A stretch of 64,000 nt of DNA. Origin: Terriglobales bacterium (GTDB lineage Bacteria > Acidobacteriota > Terriglobia > Terriglobales > Acidobacteriaceae). Below are positions 54,273 to 63,260 of the stretch, one piece after another. Below the pieces are notes generated by a model. That model saw only the letters and a list, made by a program, of their open reading frames with translations, did not search any database and had not been told where the DNA came from. The position numbers and the translations under genes were made by a program. How positions within the stretch are numbered: position 1 is the first letter of the stretch; each line of letters opens with the position of its first letter. The stretch covers positions 1 through 64,000 of the forward strand of contig DASPRM010000075.1 in assembly GCA_035624455.1 (NCBI GenBank), read 5' to 3'.

Positions 54273-56418
54273 AATCAGCGTCAAGCAGCAATACTACATT
54301 GCGACTAAGTCCTCGCCGGTCGAGGATCGGACTAGGGTCCTCAAGTACGGCACGATGTTTGCGGTTATGGACCGCTATGGAGACATCGAACCGTTTGGAC
54401 TGGGGGAACAGGGCTACTTTTATGAGGGCACGCGCTTTCTGTCCGAACTGATCTTTCTCATTTCCAATAGCCGCCCTCTTCTACTGAGTTCCTTGGTGAC
54501 AGAAGACAACTTTACCTTCAACGCCGACATGACCAACGTCGACATCTCTGAAGGGGATCGGGTAACCGTTCCGCGCGGCACCGTCCACATCGCCCGCAGC
54601 AAGTTCTTGTGGCGGGGTGTATGTTACGAACAGTTCAAGATCTCCAACTATGGCCTGGCAAGCGTTTCATTGCCTGTCCGCCTAGAATTCAACACTGATT
54701 TCGCCGATATTTTCGAGGTGAGAGGTGTACATCGCGGCAAACGGGGTCAGCGGCTGCAGGATCAGGTCGAGAGAAACACTGTTACCCTCTCTTATCAGGG
54801 ACTGGATGGTGTCCTTCGACACATGCGAATTCGTTGCGATCCGCTGCCCACCCGGATCTGGTCTTCGGGATTTCAGTTTGACCTGTCCTTGCCTCCGCGA
54901 CGGGAGATAGAGTTCCACGTTAGCTTTTCCTGTTTAGCCGCAGGGGCTGAGGTTGGCTCCTATGCAGGCGCGGCTACCAGTGCCGCAAGCGAACTGCAAT
55001 CGGGGACGGTCCGCGATACTCAGATCTACTCCTCCCAGGGACAATTCAATGACTGGATTCAGCGGTCGCTCGCCGACGTGCACATGATGACTGTTGGCAA
55101 TCCGGAGGTGAACTATCCCTATGCAGGTGTGCCCTGGTTCAGCACAGTATTCGGACGTGACGGAATCATCACCGCGCTGGAGTGCCTGTGGGCATATCCC
55201 TGGATTGCCAAGGGTGTACTGCAATACCTGGCGTCCACACAAGCCCGGGAAACGGTTCCGGAGAGAGATGCTGAGCCGGGCAAGATTCTGCATGAGAATC
55301 GGCATGGCGAAATGGCCGCCCTCGGAGAAGTTCCCTTCGCCTGCTACTACGGGAGTGTTGATGCAACTCCGCTCTTCGTGATGTTGGCAGCGGCCTATTA
55401 TCAGCGCACTGCTGACCGGGAGTTCTTGCAACAACTATGGCCTCACATCGAGCTGGCCCTGCACTGGATCGACAAGTATGGGGACCAGGACGGTGACGGC
55501 TTTGTGGAATATTCGCGGAAAACCAAGCGAGGGCTGGAACAGCAAGGCTGGAAGGACTCTAATGATTCTGTTTTTCACGCCGACGGCAAGATAGCCGACC
55601 CTCCCATTGCCTTGGTTGAAGTTCAAGGATACGTTTATGCCGCCAAGTCCTGGGCCGCCGAACTCGCTGCCGCCATGGGCTACGAAGATCGAGCGGCTTC
55701 GTTGCTCTTTCAGGCAAACGCTCTTCGCGAAAAGTTTCAGGAAGCTTTCTGGTGTCCGGAAATAGCCACTTACGCACTCGCCTTAGATGGCAATAAGCAG
55801 CCCTGTCGCGTGCGCACATCTAATGCGGGTCATTGCCTTTACGCGGGGATTGCCGATCACGAGAGTGCGCGATTGGTTGCCCGCTCGTTGTTAGGGCCCG
55901 ACTTCTTCACCGGCTGGGGAATTCGCACCGTAGCTTATGGCGAAGCCCGTTACAACCCCATCTCGTATCACAATGGCTCGATATGGCCTCATGACAATGC
56001 GCTGATTGCCGGCGGGCTGGCTCGTTATGGCTTTAAGGATCTCGCAGGACAGATTCTTACGGCCATGCTCGATGCGAGCAATTGGATGGAGGCACATCGA
56101 TTGCCGGAATTGTTTTGCGGTCTGGAGCGCCGGGCTGGCCAGGGCCCGACTCTCTACCCCGTCGCCTGTTCACCCCAGGCCTGGGCAGCCGCATGCGTTT
56201 ACCTTCTCCTTGGAGCATGCCTGGGAGTGACAGTAAGCGGCACGAGCAGGCAGGTATTACTGCACAATCCTTATCTGCCCGAAGCAATATCCTCCCTGCG
56301 AATCAGGAATTTGAACATCGGCTCGGGCTCTGTGGATCTCTTCGTGGAGCGGCGTGACAGCACTGTTCAGGTGCAAGTCTTGAACCGGCAGGGAGATATT
56401 AAGGTAGCTATCCTTTGA
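54265..56418 (+). CDS. amylo-alpha-1,6-glucosidase (glycogen-debranching type)
   Basis: The 717-residue protein has a GDE_N_bis domain (about 10-200: YGTMFAVMDRYGDIEPFG, EGTRFLSELIFLISNSRPLL). An alpha/alpha toroid GDE_C domain follows (about 280-670), with VPWFSTVFGRDGIITALECL, DKYGDQDGDGFVEYSRKT and YHNGSIWPHDNALIAGGL. It hydrolyses alpha-1,6 branch points of glucans. The TTG at 54265 follows GGAG by six bases and overlaps the upstream GT4 stop, so the two proteins are made together. Confidence 0.92.
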   Translation: MAEISVKQQYYIATKSSPVEDRTRVLKYGTMFAVMDRYGDIEPFGLGEQGYFYEGTRFLSELIFLISNSRPLLLSSLVTEDNFTFNADMTNVDISEGDRVTVPRGTVHIARSKFLWRGVCYEQFKISNYGLASVSLPVRLEFNTDFADIFEVRGVHRGKRGQRLQDQVERNTVTLSYQGLDGVLRHMRIRCDPLPTRIWSSGFQFDLSLPPRREIEFHVSFSCLAAGAEVGSYAGAATSAASELQSGTVRDTQIYSSQGQFNDWIQRSLADVHMMTVGNPEVNYPYAGVPWFSTVFGRDGIITALECLWAYPWIAKGVLQYLASTQARETVPERDAEPGKILHENRHGEMAALGEVPFACYYGSVDATPLFVMLAAAYYQRTADREFLQQLWPHIELALHWIDKYGDQDGDGFVEYSRKTKRGLEQQGWKDSNDSVFHADGKIADPPIALVEVQGYVYAAKSWAAELAAAMGYEDRAASLLFQANALREKFQEAFWCPEIATYALALDGNKQPCRVRTSNAGHCLYAGIADHESARLVARSLLGPDFFTGWGIRTVAYGEARYNPISYHNGSIWPHDNALIAGGLARYGFKDLAGQILTAMLDASNWMEAHRLPELFCGLERRAGQGPTLYPVACSPQAWAAACVYLLLGACLGVTVSGTSRQVLLHNPYLPEAISSLRIRNLNIGSGSVDLFVERRDSTVQVQVLNRQGDIKVAIL

Positions 56419-56568
56419 GCCTAGTAGGACAAGCCTTTCTCCCACTCTGAAGACACAAGACGCCTAATTCGGCCGTTACACGATCTATCTCAAAACTTAG
56501 GGGAAATCACGGATGGTGTGCTCGGAAGCTCACTCTTACATTGGCCTTAACGACCTTCGGAGGTTTGT

Positions 56569-57591
56569 ATGCGTAAAGTCGTATTCCTTGCGTGGGCGAT
56601 GTTGCTCGGTGTGGCAATGGCGGTTGGCCAGACCACCCGCACTGGCTCCACCAGCAGCCAAAGCGCATCCCCCTGTAAAAGTACGGGGACAAGCAGTAGC
56701 CAGAATACTCTTCGTGGCTGTCTCACGGGGAGCAACGGCAACTTCACCCTTACCGATCAGAGCGGCGCAACCTTTGCCCTGACCGGCAGCACCGATAAGC
56801 TCCAGAGCCATGTCGGACAGCAGGTAGAAGTCACGGGCCAAAACATGGCTAGCAGCAGCGGCTATGGAAGCCCGAGTTCCGGCCGCAGCGATTCGTCCGG
56901 CTACAGTCCGAGTGGAATGCCACCGTCCGGCAACAGTCCGAGCGGAAACAATCCCAGCAGTTCGCCCTCCAACAGTTCCCAAAGTTCGGCACAAAGCTCG
57001 AGTAGTTCCGGTCAGGGATCTTTCCAAGTAAATGACGTAACCGCGATCTCAGATCACTGCAATTCGGGAGCTGAACCCTCTTCTTCCACTCACAACCCCT
57101 CAGGGCCGGAAATGGCTGGTCTCCAGACTGGGTCAGCTAGCGGCTCCAGCGCAACCGGTTCGACCGGAATGCAATCGGGGAGCGGGAGCATGAATAGCGG
57201 TGCCCAGACACCCGGCAGCCAAACGCCCGGGACAACCAGTCCGAGCACAAGTACCACGAACCCGGGAACGACCTCGACCACTCCTAACAGCAGCACAACG
57301 CCTGAAACCGGTACGACTCCTGGAACTCCACCCTATTCAGGAACCACAAGCACTACGCCCGATACCACTAATCCGAGCACTACGACTCCGGGCGCCAGCA
57401 CTACGCCGGGCAGCAGCACTAGGGCCCCTGGTACGACGCCTGGCACTAGCACTACTTCCCCGAGTGGCACCAACACGACTCCGGGCAGCAGTACAACGAC
57501 GCCAAGTGGCACAACGACTCCACAGGGCAGCACCACCACCGCTCCTCCGAGCTCTAGCACGACTACGGGAGGAACGCCGCCCCGTCAGTAA
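56569..57591 (+). CDS. exported DUF5818-like protein with Ser/Thr/Pro-rich tail
   Basis: The 340-residue protein has a signal peptide (VVFLAWAMLLGVAMAVGQ). A compact beta-domain contains LRGCLTGSNGNFTLTDQSGA and VGQQVEVTGQNM (DUF5818-like, about 45-90). The rest is an extreme low-complexity tail of Ser, Thr, Gly and Pro with TTPG and SPSG repeats. It is probably secreted or surface-exposed and disordered. No enzymatic motif was seen. Confidence 0.75.
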   Translation: MRKVVFLAWAMLLGVAMAVGQTTRTGSTSSQSASPCKSTGTSSSQNTLRGCLTGSNGNFTLTDQSGATFALTGSTDKLQSHVGQQVEVTGQNMASSSGYGSPSSGRSDSSGYSPSGMPPSGNSPSGNNPSSSPSNSSQSSAQSSSSSGQGSFQVNDVTAISDHCNSGAEPSSSTHNPSGPEMAGLQTGSASGSSATGSTGMQSGSGSMNSGAQTPGSQTPGTTSPSTSTTNPGTTSTTPNSSTTPETGTTPGTPPYSGTTSTTPDTTNPSTTTPGASTTPGSSTRAPGTTPGTSTTSPSGTNTTPGSSTTTPSGTTTPQGSTTTAPPSSSTTTGGTPPRQ

Positions 57592-57810
57592 GAAGATCAT
57601 CCTCGGGAAGCACCCCTGCGCGCCTCTTCGTCATTCACACCTCTTCGTCTTTCACACCTTCCAGTTGTTGAGGAATCGCGCCCGCGGACCTTCTTCTTCC
57701 TTGGCACGGCGTAAAGGACCTTTTCAACCGATCTACAGCCTCCAGCTTATGGCTTCACAGCGCCGTCACATCGAAGATCAGCACTACGTTGCTTGAAACG
57801 GGAAGGAAAC

Positions 57811-58554
57811 ATGAAACCAACACGCAAATTGCTTATTCTGGGCTTAGTCATGGCCTTCACTCTGACGATCAGTGCTAAAGCCCAGGATCAAGAACACAGC
57901 AAGGCTAAGGATAAGGCTGAAGACCAATCCGAGGAAGTGAAGCGAGTCCACGCTGCTGCGAACGTCATGGATGAAATCATGTCCGCGCCAGACAAGGGCA
58001 TTCCCGACGATCTACTGAAGTCCGCGAAATGCGTCGCCGTCGTGCCTTCCATGATCAAAGGGGGATTTATTGTCGGCGGTCGTTACGGTAAAGGCGTTGC
58101 CACCTGCCGTACCGCGAACGGCTGGAGCGCTCCTGCACCACTAGAGATCGCCGGTGGTAGCTGGGGACTACAAATCGGCGGCGAAGCTGTTGATTTAGTC
58201 ATGCTGGTCATGAATGACAGGGGCATGCAGCACCTGCTATCCAGCAAATTCAAGTTGGGTGCCGATGCCTCCGCCGCTGCAGGTCCCGTGGGCCGCCATA
58301 CCGAAGCCACAACGGACTGGAAAATGAAAGCTGAAGTCCTGACCTATTCTCGCGCTCGCGGCGTTTTCGCTGGCCTGGAACTAAACGGCGCAGTCATCAA
58401 ACAGGATCAGGATGATACCCGTCTTCTGTTTGGCAAGATGGAGCCCTTCGATGCCATTTTTAAAGGCAATGTTCCCACTCCTCCCGAAGCCCGAACCTTC
58501 GTCGCGACGGTTTCGAAATACGCTGGAGAGGCTCGAACCCAAGCTAGCCGCTAA
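57811..58554 (+). CDS. SYLF-domain lipid-binding protein
   Basis: The 247-residue product has a signal peptide (LILGLVMAFTLTISAKAQ). The SYLF (YSC84) domain follows: IPDDLLKSAKCVAVVPSMIKG, VGGRYGKGVATCRTANGWSA, GSWGLQIGGEAVDLVMLVMN and YSRARGVFAGLELNGAVI. SYLF proteins bind lipids; the bacterial role is not settled. AAGGAA lies just before the ATG at 57811. It stands alone in the same orientation as its neighbours. Confidence 0.88.
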   Translation: MKPTRKLLILGLVMAFTLTISAKAQDQEHSKAKDKAEDQSEEVKRVHAAANVMDEIMSAPDKGIPDDLLKSAKCVAVVPSMIKGGFIVGGRYGKGVATCRTANGWSAPAPLEIAGGSWGLQIGGEAVDLVMLVMNDRGMQHLLSSKFKLGADASAAAGPVGRHTEATTDWKMKAEVLTYSRARGVFAGLELNGAVIKQDQDDTRLLFGKMEPFDAIFKGNVPTPPEARTFVATVSKYAGEARTQASR

Positions 58555-58737
58555 CTCAAACGGTGGGGCATGCCGCACGGATCTTCATTCCGTAAGGCTG
58601 TCCCACTTCTCCCCTTCTCCCAGCCTATACGAGAAGCAGACCCAAGCCGCCCGGGTGCTTTGCAGTCCTAGACTGAGGGGCTCCTCTGTAAGTTACTGGG
58701 ATAACCGTAGTTCTCCCAATCACATCCAAGCCGCGTT

Positions 58738-59577
58738 ATGTCAGAGCCGAAGAGCACGGCGATGATTACGTCTTCTGAGCCACCGCGGTTTCCGGAGATG
58801 CAGGAGGCACTCTTTCGCGAAGTGCTCTGTGTGCTCCATCGACAGCGTGTGCCCTTCGCGATTTCCGGAGCATTCGCGCTGCATCAGTGCACAGGCATTT
58901 GGAGACAGACTAAGGATCTCGATCTGTTTTTGAAGGCTGAAGACGCGGCTCGGGCCCTCTCTGCGCTGCGTGGGGATGGGTTTGAATGCGAAGTCCCCGA
59001 TCCGGTCTGGCTGGCAAAAGCCCATCGTGGCGACTTTTTCGTCGACTTGATTACCGGCATGAGCAATGCCGTGATTACAGTTGACGACTCCTGGATCGAA
59101 CGCGCGATTCCTGCAGCGATCCTGGGTTTGCGAACGCGTGTTTTGGCCCCTGAAGAGTTGCTGGCTTCCAAGCTTTTCGTGACAAGGCGCGATCGTTTCG
59201 ATGGCGCCGATATCGCTCATATTATCTTCCGCACGGGCGGCAACTTGGATTGGGATCGCCTGCTGCAGTTGGTCGGTGAGCACTGGGAGGTTGTACTGTG
59301 GGCTCTGCTGCTGTTCGCCTATGTTTACCCTGCCCACGCCGCTTTCGTTCCCCGCAGGTTGTGGCGCGATCTGCTGACACGCTTCCAGAAAGGGATCGAG
59401 AATCCGGACCCAAATACGCCGTTTCGCGGCAGCCTGATAGACGAAAACATGTTTGCCATCGATGTAACTGAATGGGGCATGGCAGATCTCCTCACACAAT
59501 TACGTGCCCGGCGTGAACCAAAAATCCATGATTGCCAGCCGCAATCCGATGCGTTCGATCGGGAGGCGTCGCCATGA
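58738..59577 (+). CDS. nucleotidyltransferase-fold protein
   Basis: The 279-residue protein has a nucleotidyltransferase-type core: VPFAISGAFALHQCTGIWRQ followed by TKDLDLFLKAEDA, with the metal-binding D-x-D, and then EELLASKLFVTRRDRFDGAD. This arrangement resembles AbiEii-type and related nucleotidyltransferases, some of which are toxins, but others act in sugar or RNA metabolism. It overlaps the next gene, a metallophosphoesterase, by ATGA. Substrate unknown. Confidence 0.72.
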   Translation: MSEPKSTAMITSSEPPRFPEMQEALFREVLCVLHRQRVPFAISGAFALHQCTGIWRQTKDLDLFLKAEDAARALSALRGDGFECEVPDPVWLAKAHRGDFFVDLITGMSNAVITVDDSWIERAIPAAILGLRTRVLAPEELLASKLFVTRRDRFDGADIAHIIFRTGGNLDWDRLLQLVGEHWEVVLWALLLFAYVYPAHAAFVPRRLWRDLLTRFQKGIENPDPNTPFRGSLIDENMFAIDVTEWGMADLLTQLRARREPKIHDCQPQSDAFDREASP

Positions 59578-60281
59578 GAATTGCAGCCACTGCGGATTTG
59601 CATTTCACGCCGGAGCGTGCCATCCCTCTGCGGGAAGAGTTGGGGCGGGTGAGAGATGAAGCCGACATACTGGTCCTGGCTGGTGATCTCACCAACTTCG
59701 GCCAGCCTCAAGAAATGGAAGGCCTGCTCAACGTGCTGGTTCGCGTCAGAATACCAATCGTTGCCGTCCTCGGAAATCATGACTACGAGAGCGGAAAAGA
59801 AGGAGAACTGAGGGCGATGCTCGCCTCAGCCAGCATCAAGGTGCTGGACGGCACTGGCTATGAACGTGATGGCGTCGGCTTCGCCGGCACAAAAGGATTT
59901 GTGGGCGGCTTCGGCCGAGGAGCGTTGACCTCCTTTGGCGAGCCGGAGATCAAGGCCTTCGTTCGCGCCGCCATCGAGGAAGCGGTCAAACTCGAGCGCG
60001 CTCTGTCCCAGCTGCGAACACCAAAGCGGGTGGTAGTCCTTCACTATTCCCCAATTGTCAGTACGGTAGTGGGAGAGGCGCAGGAGATCTTTCCCTACCT
60101 GGGCACTTCTCGCCTGGCGGAAGTAGTGGATCGGCAAGGCGCTGACCTGGTCGTGCATGGCCATGCGCATCATGGCTCGTTGGAGGGAAAGACCACTGCC
60201 GGAATTCCAGTCCATAACGTCGCGATAACGCTGCTGCAGCGCCAGGCGACTCCAAGTCCTTACCGCTTGTTCGATGTCTGA
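59574..60281 (+). CDS. metallophosphoesterase
   Basis: The 235-residue protein has the calcineurin-like phosphoesterase motifs in order: TADLHF (Asp8, His10), LAGDLTNFG (Asp38), VLGNHDYE (Asn68, His69), VLHYSPIV and VHGHAHHGS. These bind two metal ions. It could act on nucleotides, phosphoproteins or nucleic acids. The ATG overlaps the upstream nucleotidyltransferase stop, so the pair is co-translated and probably works together. Confidence 0.88.
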   Translation: MRIAATADLHFTPERAIPLREELGRVRDEADILVLAGDLTNFGQPQEMEGLLNVLVRVRIPIVAVLGNHDYESGKEGELRAMLASASIKVLDGTGYERDGVGFAGTKGFVGGFGRGALTSFGEPEIKAFVRAAIEEAVKLERALSQLRTPKRVVVLHYSPIVSTVVGEAQEIFPYLGTSRLAEVVDRQGADLVVHGHAHHGSLEGKTTAGIPVHNVAITLLQRQATPSPYRLFDV

Positions 60282-60393
60282 CCTGTATCCCCCGTCACTG
60301 TTGACCTGCGAGTCCCTGAATCGGCAGGACTTCGGCTATTTTCCTGGACCTCCCTGAGGCCCCTTTTTTCATCAAAGATCCGAGGAGAAAGCT

Positions 60394-61671
60394 ATGGCAA
60401 ACCTGCGCGAAGCCGGCAGCAGCACCGGTGGCCAGCAAATTCTGATCTTGCTGCTACTGACTCTTCTTAGTTCAGTGTCCTTGATTGCACAGACCGGAAA
60501 TGGCAGCCCGAGCTATCCCGCACCCGCTCAAGCCGCGCCTCAGGCTGTTTCCCAGCAGCCACCTGGAACGACTCCGTCGGTCGCATCTCCAGGCTCCATG
60601 CAATCAGGAACCGCCCAACCTGCGACCTCCCAGCCGGGGACTGGAACGACGACCAACCCAGCACCAGTTCCGGCCCAATCAATCGGCGGCAGCCCTCAAT
60701 CGCCGGCCAATGCTGGACAGCCTTCTCCCGCCCCGTCCCAACCTCAAGACACCCCTGGTATGACTCCAGAGGTTCCGCAAACCCCAGACACGACCGGTGA
60801 AGGAACGCAATATGTCTTTAGGAAACAGGTGGAGGAAGTCGTTCTGCACGCTACCGTGTCCGACGAGCAGCGCAGGCTGATTACCGACCTCGAGCGTGGC
60901 GCTTTCACTGTTTACGAAGACGGAAAGCCTCAGACCATCACGTCATTCCGCCGCGAAGAAGTTCCCATCGCATTGGGAATCGTGATCGACAACTCCGGGT
61001 CAATGCGGGACAAGCGGCCCCGGGTTAATCGTGCAGCCATCGATCTGGTTCGTGCGATCAACCCGAAAGATCAGGTATTTGTTGTCAATTTTGGACGCGA
61101 AGCCTATCTGGATCAGGACTTCACCTCCAATGTTGGGGAACTCCAGAGGGCATTGGATCAGGTCCAGTCGCGTGGCGGTACAGCACTGTACGACGCCATG
61201 CGCTTATCCGCGGATCATGTGAAAGAAGCTCAGATCAATAAACGCGTTCTGTTTGTGGTTACTGACGGAGAAGACAACGTAAGCCGCGAGACTCTGAAGG
61301 ATGTTCTGGCGGAGCTGCAACAGGAGAATGGCCCCACGGTTTATGCCATCGGTCTGTTTGGCGGGCAAACCGACAAACCCACCGATAAGCAATTGCGGGC
61401 GCGGCGCGATCTGCAAGCAGTAGCTGACGCAAGTGGGGGCTTGGCTTTCTTTCCGCAGGATGTGAGCGAAATCGACAATATAGGCCGTATCGTGGCTCAT
61501 GACATCCGCAACCAGTACGTCATCGGCTATCGACCCTCTCGTCCTATGGAACTCGGCGGATACCGATCAATTCGCGTCGAGGCTCGCAATGCCGGGTCGA
61601 AGCGATTGCTCGTGCGCACACGAACCGGGTACTATGCGGGACGCGAGCAGGCAAACGCATCCTCTCAGTGA
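60394..61671 (+). CDS. exported VWFA-domain protein, acidobacterial type
   Basis: The 425-residue protein has a signal segment (ILLLLTLLSSVSLIAQ) and a Pro/Ala/Gln-rich linker (about 45-140). A VWFA domain (about 190-410) carries the metal-ion-dependent adhesion site DNSGSM near 199, and VTDGEDNVSR. This layout is the VWFA-related family abundant in Acidobacteria. Its role is unknown; adhesion or binding of a partner is likely. A hairpin follows at 61716-61749. Confidence 0.87.
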   Translation: MANLREAGSSTGGQQILILLLLTLLSSVSLIAQTGNGSPSYPAPAQAAPQAVSQQPPGTTPSVASPGSMQSGTAQPATSQPGTGTTTNPAPVPAQSIGGSPQSPANAGQPSPAPSQPQDTPGMTPEVPQTPDTTGEGTQYVFRKQVEEVVLHATVSDEQRRLITDLERGAFTVYEDGKPQTITSFRREEVPIALGIVIDNSGSMRDKRPRVNRAAIDLVRAINPKDQVFVVNFGREAYLDQDFTSNVGELQRALDQVQSRGGTALYDAMRLSADHVKEAQINKRVLFVVTDGEDNVSRETLKDVLAELQQENGPTVYAIGLFGGQTDKPTDKQLRARRDLQAVADASGGLAFFPQDVSEIDNIGRIVAHDIRNQYVIGYRPSRPMELGGYRSIRVEARNAGSKRLLVRTRTGYYAGREQANASSQ

Positions 61672-61715
61672 AACCCTACCCTCTGTGCGGCTTGTGTAGG
61701 ATTGATGCAAAGAGA

Positions 61716-61749
61716 AACCGGCTACTCTAGGGTTTGAGAGCAGCCGGTT
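61716..61749 (+). terminator. long hairpin after the VWFA gene
   Basis: AACCGGCT (61716-61723) pairs perfectly with AGCCGGTT (61742-61749), with an inner CTCT/AGAG stem. It is followed by TATTC rather than a T-run, so terminator function is likely but not certain. Confidence 0.55.
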
Positions 61750-61823
61750 ATTCGGAGCGCAGCAAACTTTCTCTCTAGCCCCCGATCAGAAAGAGACTGC
61801 AGACGGCCAGAGCTATATGAGGA

Positions 61824-61997
61824 TTAAACGCTCGTGCCGCGCCGAGACAATCCCATAATCAAGGTGATCAGAAAGACCACCAGGAACAGGTAAAACAGAA
61901 TCTTAGCGATTCCAGCCGCCGCAACTGCTACGCCGCCGAACCCAAACACTGCAGCGATAATCGCGATGACCAAAAACACTAAAGCCCAATACAGCAT
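61824..61997 (-). CDS. small DUF1328-type membrane protein
   Basis: The 57-residue peptide begins [20 protein letters not shown] and is almost wholly hydrophobic, with two membrane segments and a basic end (SRRGTSV). It matches the DUF1328 (YtjA) family of short inner-membrane proteins. AGGAGG sits five to six bases before the ATG. Function unknown; such genes are often linked to stress. Confidence 0.85.
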   Translation of the reverse strand: MLYWALVFLVIAIIAAVFGFGGVAVAAAGIAKILFYLFLVVFLITLIMGLSRRGTSV

Positions 61998-62238
61998 AGT
62001 GCCTCCTGCGGCGCCCCACTTCCGGGGGCATCACATCCAGTCACGTCTACGCTAACCGTGCCTGCCGCAAGTCGCTATCCGGGATAACCTGTAAATCGGC
62101 GAGGAATGCTGGTAGAGCTATCTAATCTGCGGAAGGCATCAAGTCGAATGGAACTAAAGAACTATGGGTTTCTGACAGATTACTGGATTCTGAGAGATTA
62201 CTTTATTCCAGACTACAAATCGGGGCGAGGGACCCGAC

Positions 62239-62589
62239 TTATTTCACAGCCTCCAAGCTGTCGAGCGTCAAATCCACGACCACGTTCTTAGTCGAGCATG
62301 CAAAAAGGGACGAATAGTGAAAAATCCTTTCTCCTACGCTGTAATCGATGCGGTCTTCAGACATGTTCCGAAATATGTCCATGCCGGTGGCTATTCCTGC
62401 CCAAAAGATAATCTCCTCCAGACTCATCGGATTCTCGGAATTACGCGGTAGCTTGCAGAGCCGGTCGGTGATCGCTTTCGCCTCTTCCGCTGTGAGCTCT
62501 TCCAGGTGCTCAGCAAAGGAAATCACATCCACTATGCGTGAGAACGTCTGTACTGTAGGAAAATCCTTCTTTTTTCGGCGGATGTCCAT
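62239..62589 (-). CDS. hypothetical protein
   Basis: The 116-residue frame contains KAITDRLCKLPRNSENPMS and SEDRIDYSVGERIFHYSSLF and has the composition of a soluble protein. No known family was recognised, and no signal peptide or cofactor motif is visible. Flanked by non-coding DNA on both sides, it is a stand-alone gene of low certainty. Confidence 0.5.
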   Translation of the reverse strand: MDIRRKKKDFPTVQTFSRIVDVISFAEHLEELTAEEAKAITDRLCKLPRNSENPMSLEEIIFWAGIATGMDIFRNMSEDRIDYSVGERIFHYSSLFACSTKNVVVDLTLDSLEAVK

Positions 62590-62788
62590 CTCTCACCAAT
62601 CTGATTTCTATGGTTTGGTTTCTAGTTCCAGATGCTCCACAGCCAGACTCTAGGCCGCAGGCGCGGCGCGGTAAATCCTGTGCACTGCGTAATTAGCAAC
62701 AGAATTTGCTGTACACACGCAGGTTACAAAGTGCTCCCGTCCGCTGTAATATTCAGTTCCCAATCTCGCTGATGTCATAGGACAGAAA

Positions 62789-63172
62789 ATGGCACGTGTG
62801 GTCCAACTCAGAATTCAGGTAGAAAACAAACCTGGCATGCTCGCGACGATTTGTTCGGAACTGGCCAAGCGGGCTGTCAACATCACAGCAGTTATGGCCT
62901 CTCAGGAAAGCCAGGGTGGCATTCGTCTGCTGGCCACTCCGCTGGCTGTTGCTCGAAGGGTCCTTGAAGAAATCCGGATTCCTTTCGAGGAAGAGGACGC
63001 GATTGCGGTGCGGGTTACCGACCGTCCGGGAGCTCTCGGACGTATTATGAGAAAGCTTGCCGAAGCGGGAGTGAACGTGGAGTACGCCTACGGCTCGATC
63101 GTGAAGGGTAGCGAGCGTGCGCTCATCGTAGTGGGAGTGCACGACATAGCCAAGGCAGAGAAGCTAATTTGA
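62789..63172 (+). CDS. tandem ACT-domain protein
   Basis: The 127-residue protein has two ACT-type halves: VVQLRIQVENKPGMLATICS followed by the second half starting AIAVRVTDRPGALGRIMRKL. ACT domains bind amino acids or small ligands and usually regulate an enzyme. Here the two halves stand without a catalytic domain. It may be a stand-alone regulator of amino-acid metabolism. Confidence 0.83.
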   Translation: MARVVQLRIQVENKPGMLATICSELAKRAVNITAVMASQESQGGIRLLATPLAVARRVLEEIRIPFEEEDAIAVRVTDRPGALGRIMRKLAEAGVNVEYAYGSIVKGSERALIVVGVHDIAKAEKLI

Positions 63173-63260
63173 AAACAGCGATCAGCTCGCCAGGCTTTGG
63201 TGCCTGACTCGGCCTCGGGAAGTCTTTTCTGAATACCTAGCCGGAGGCTTGTTCTGCCTA

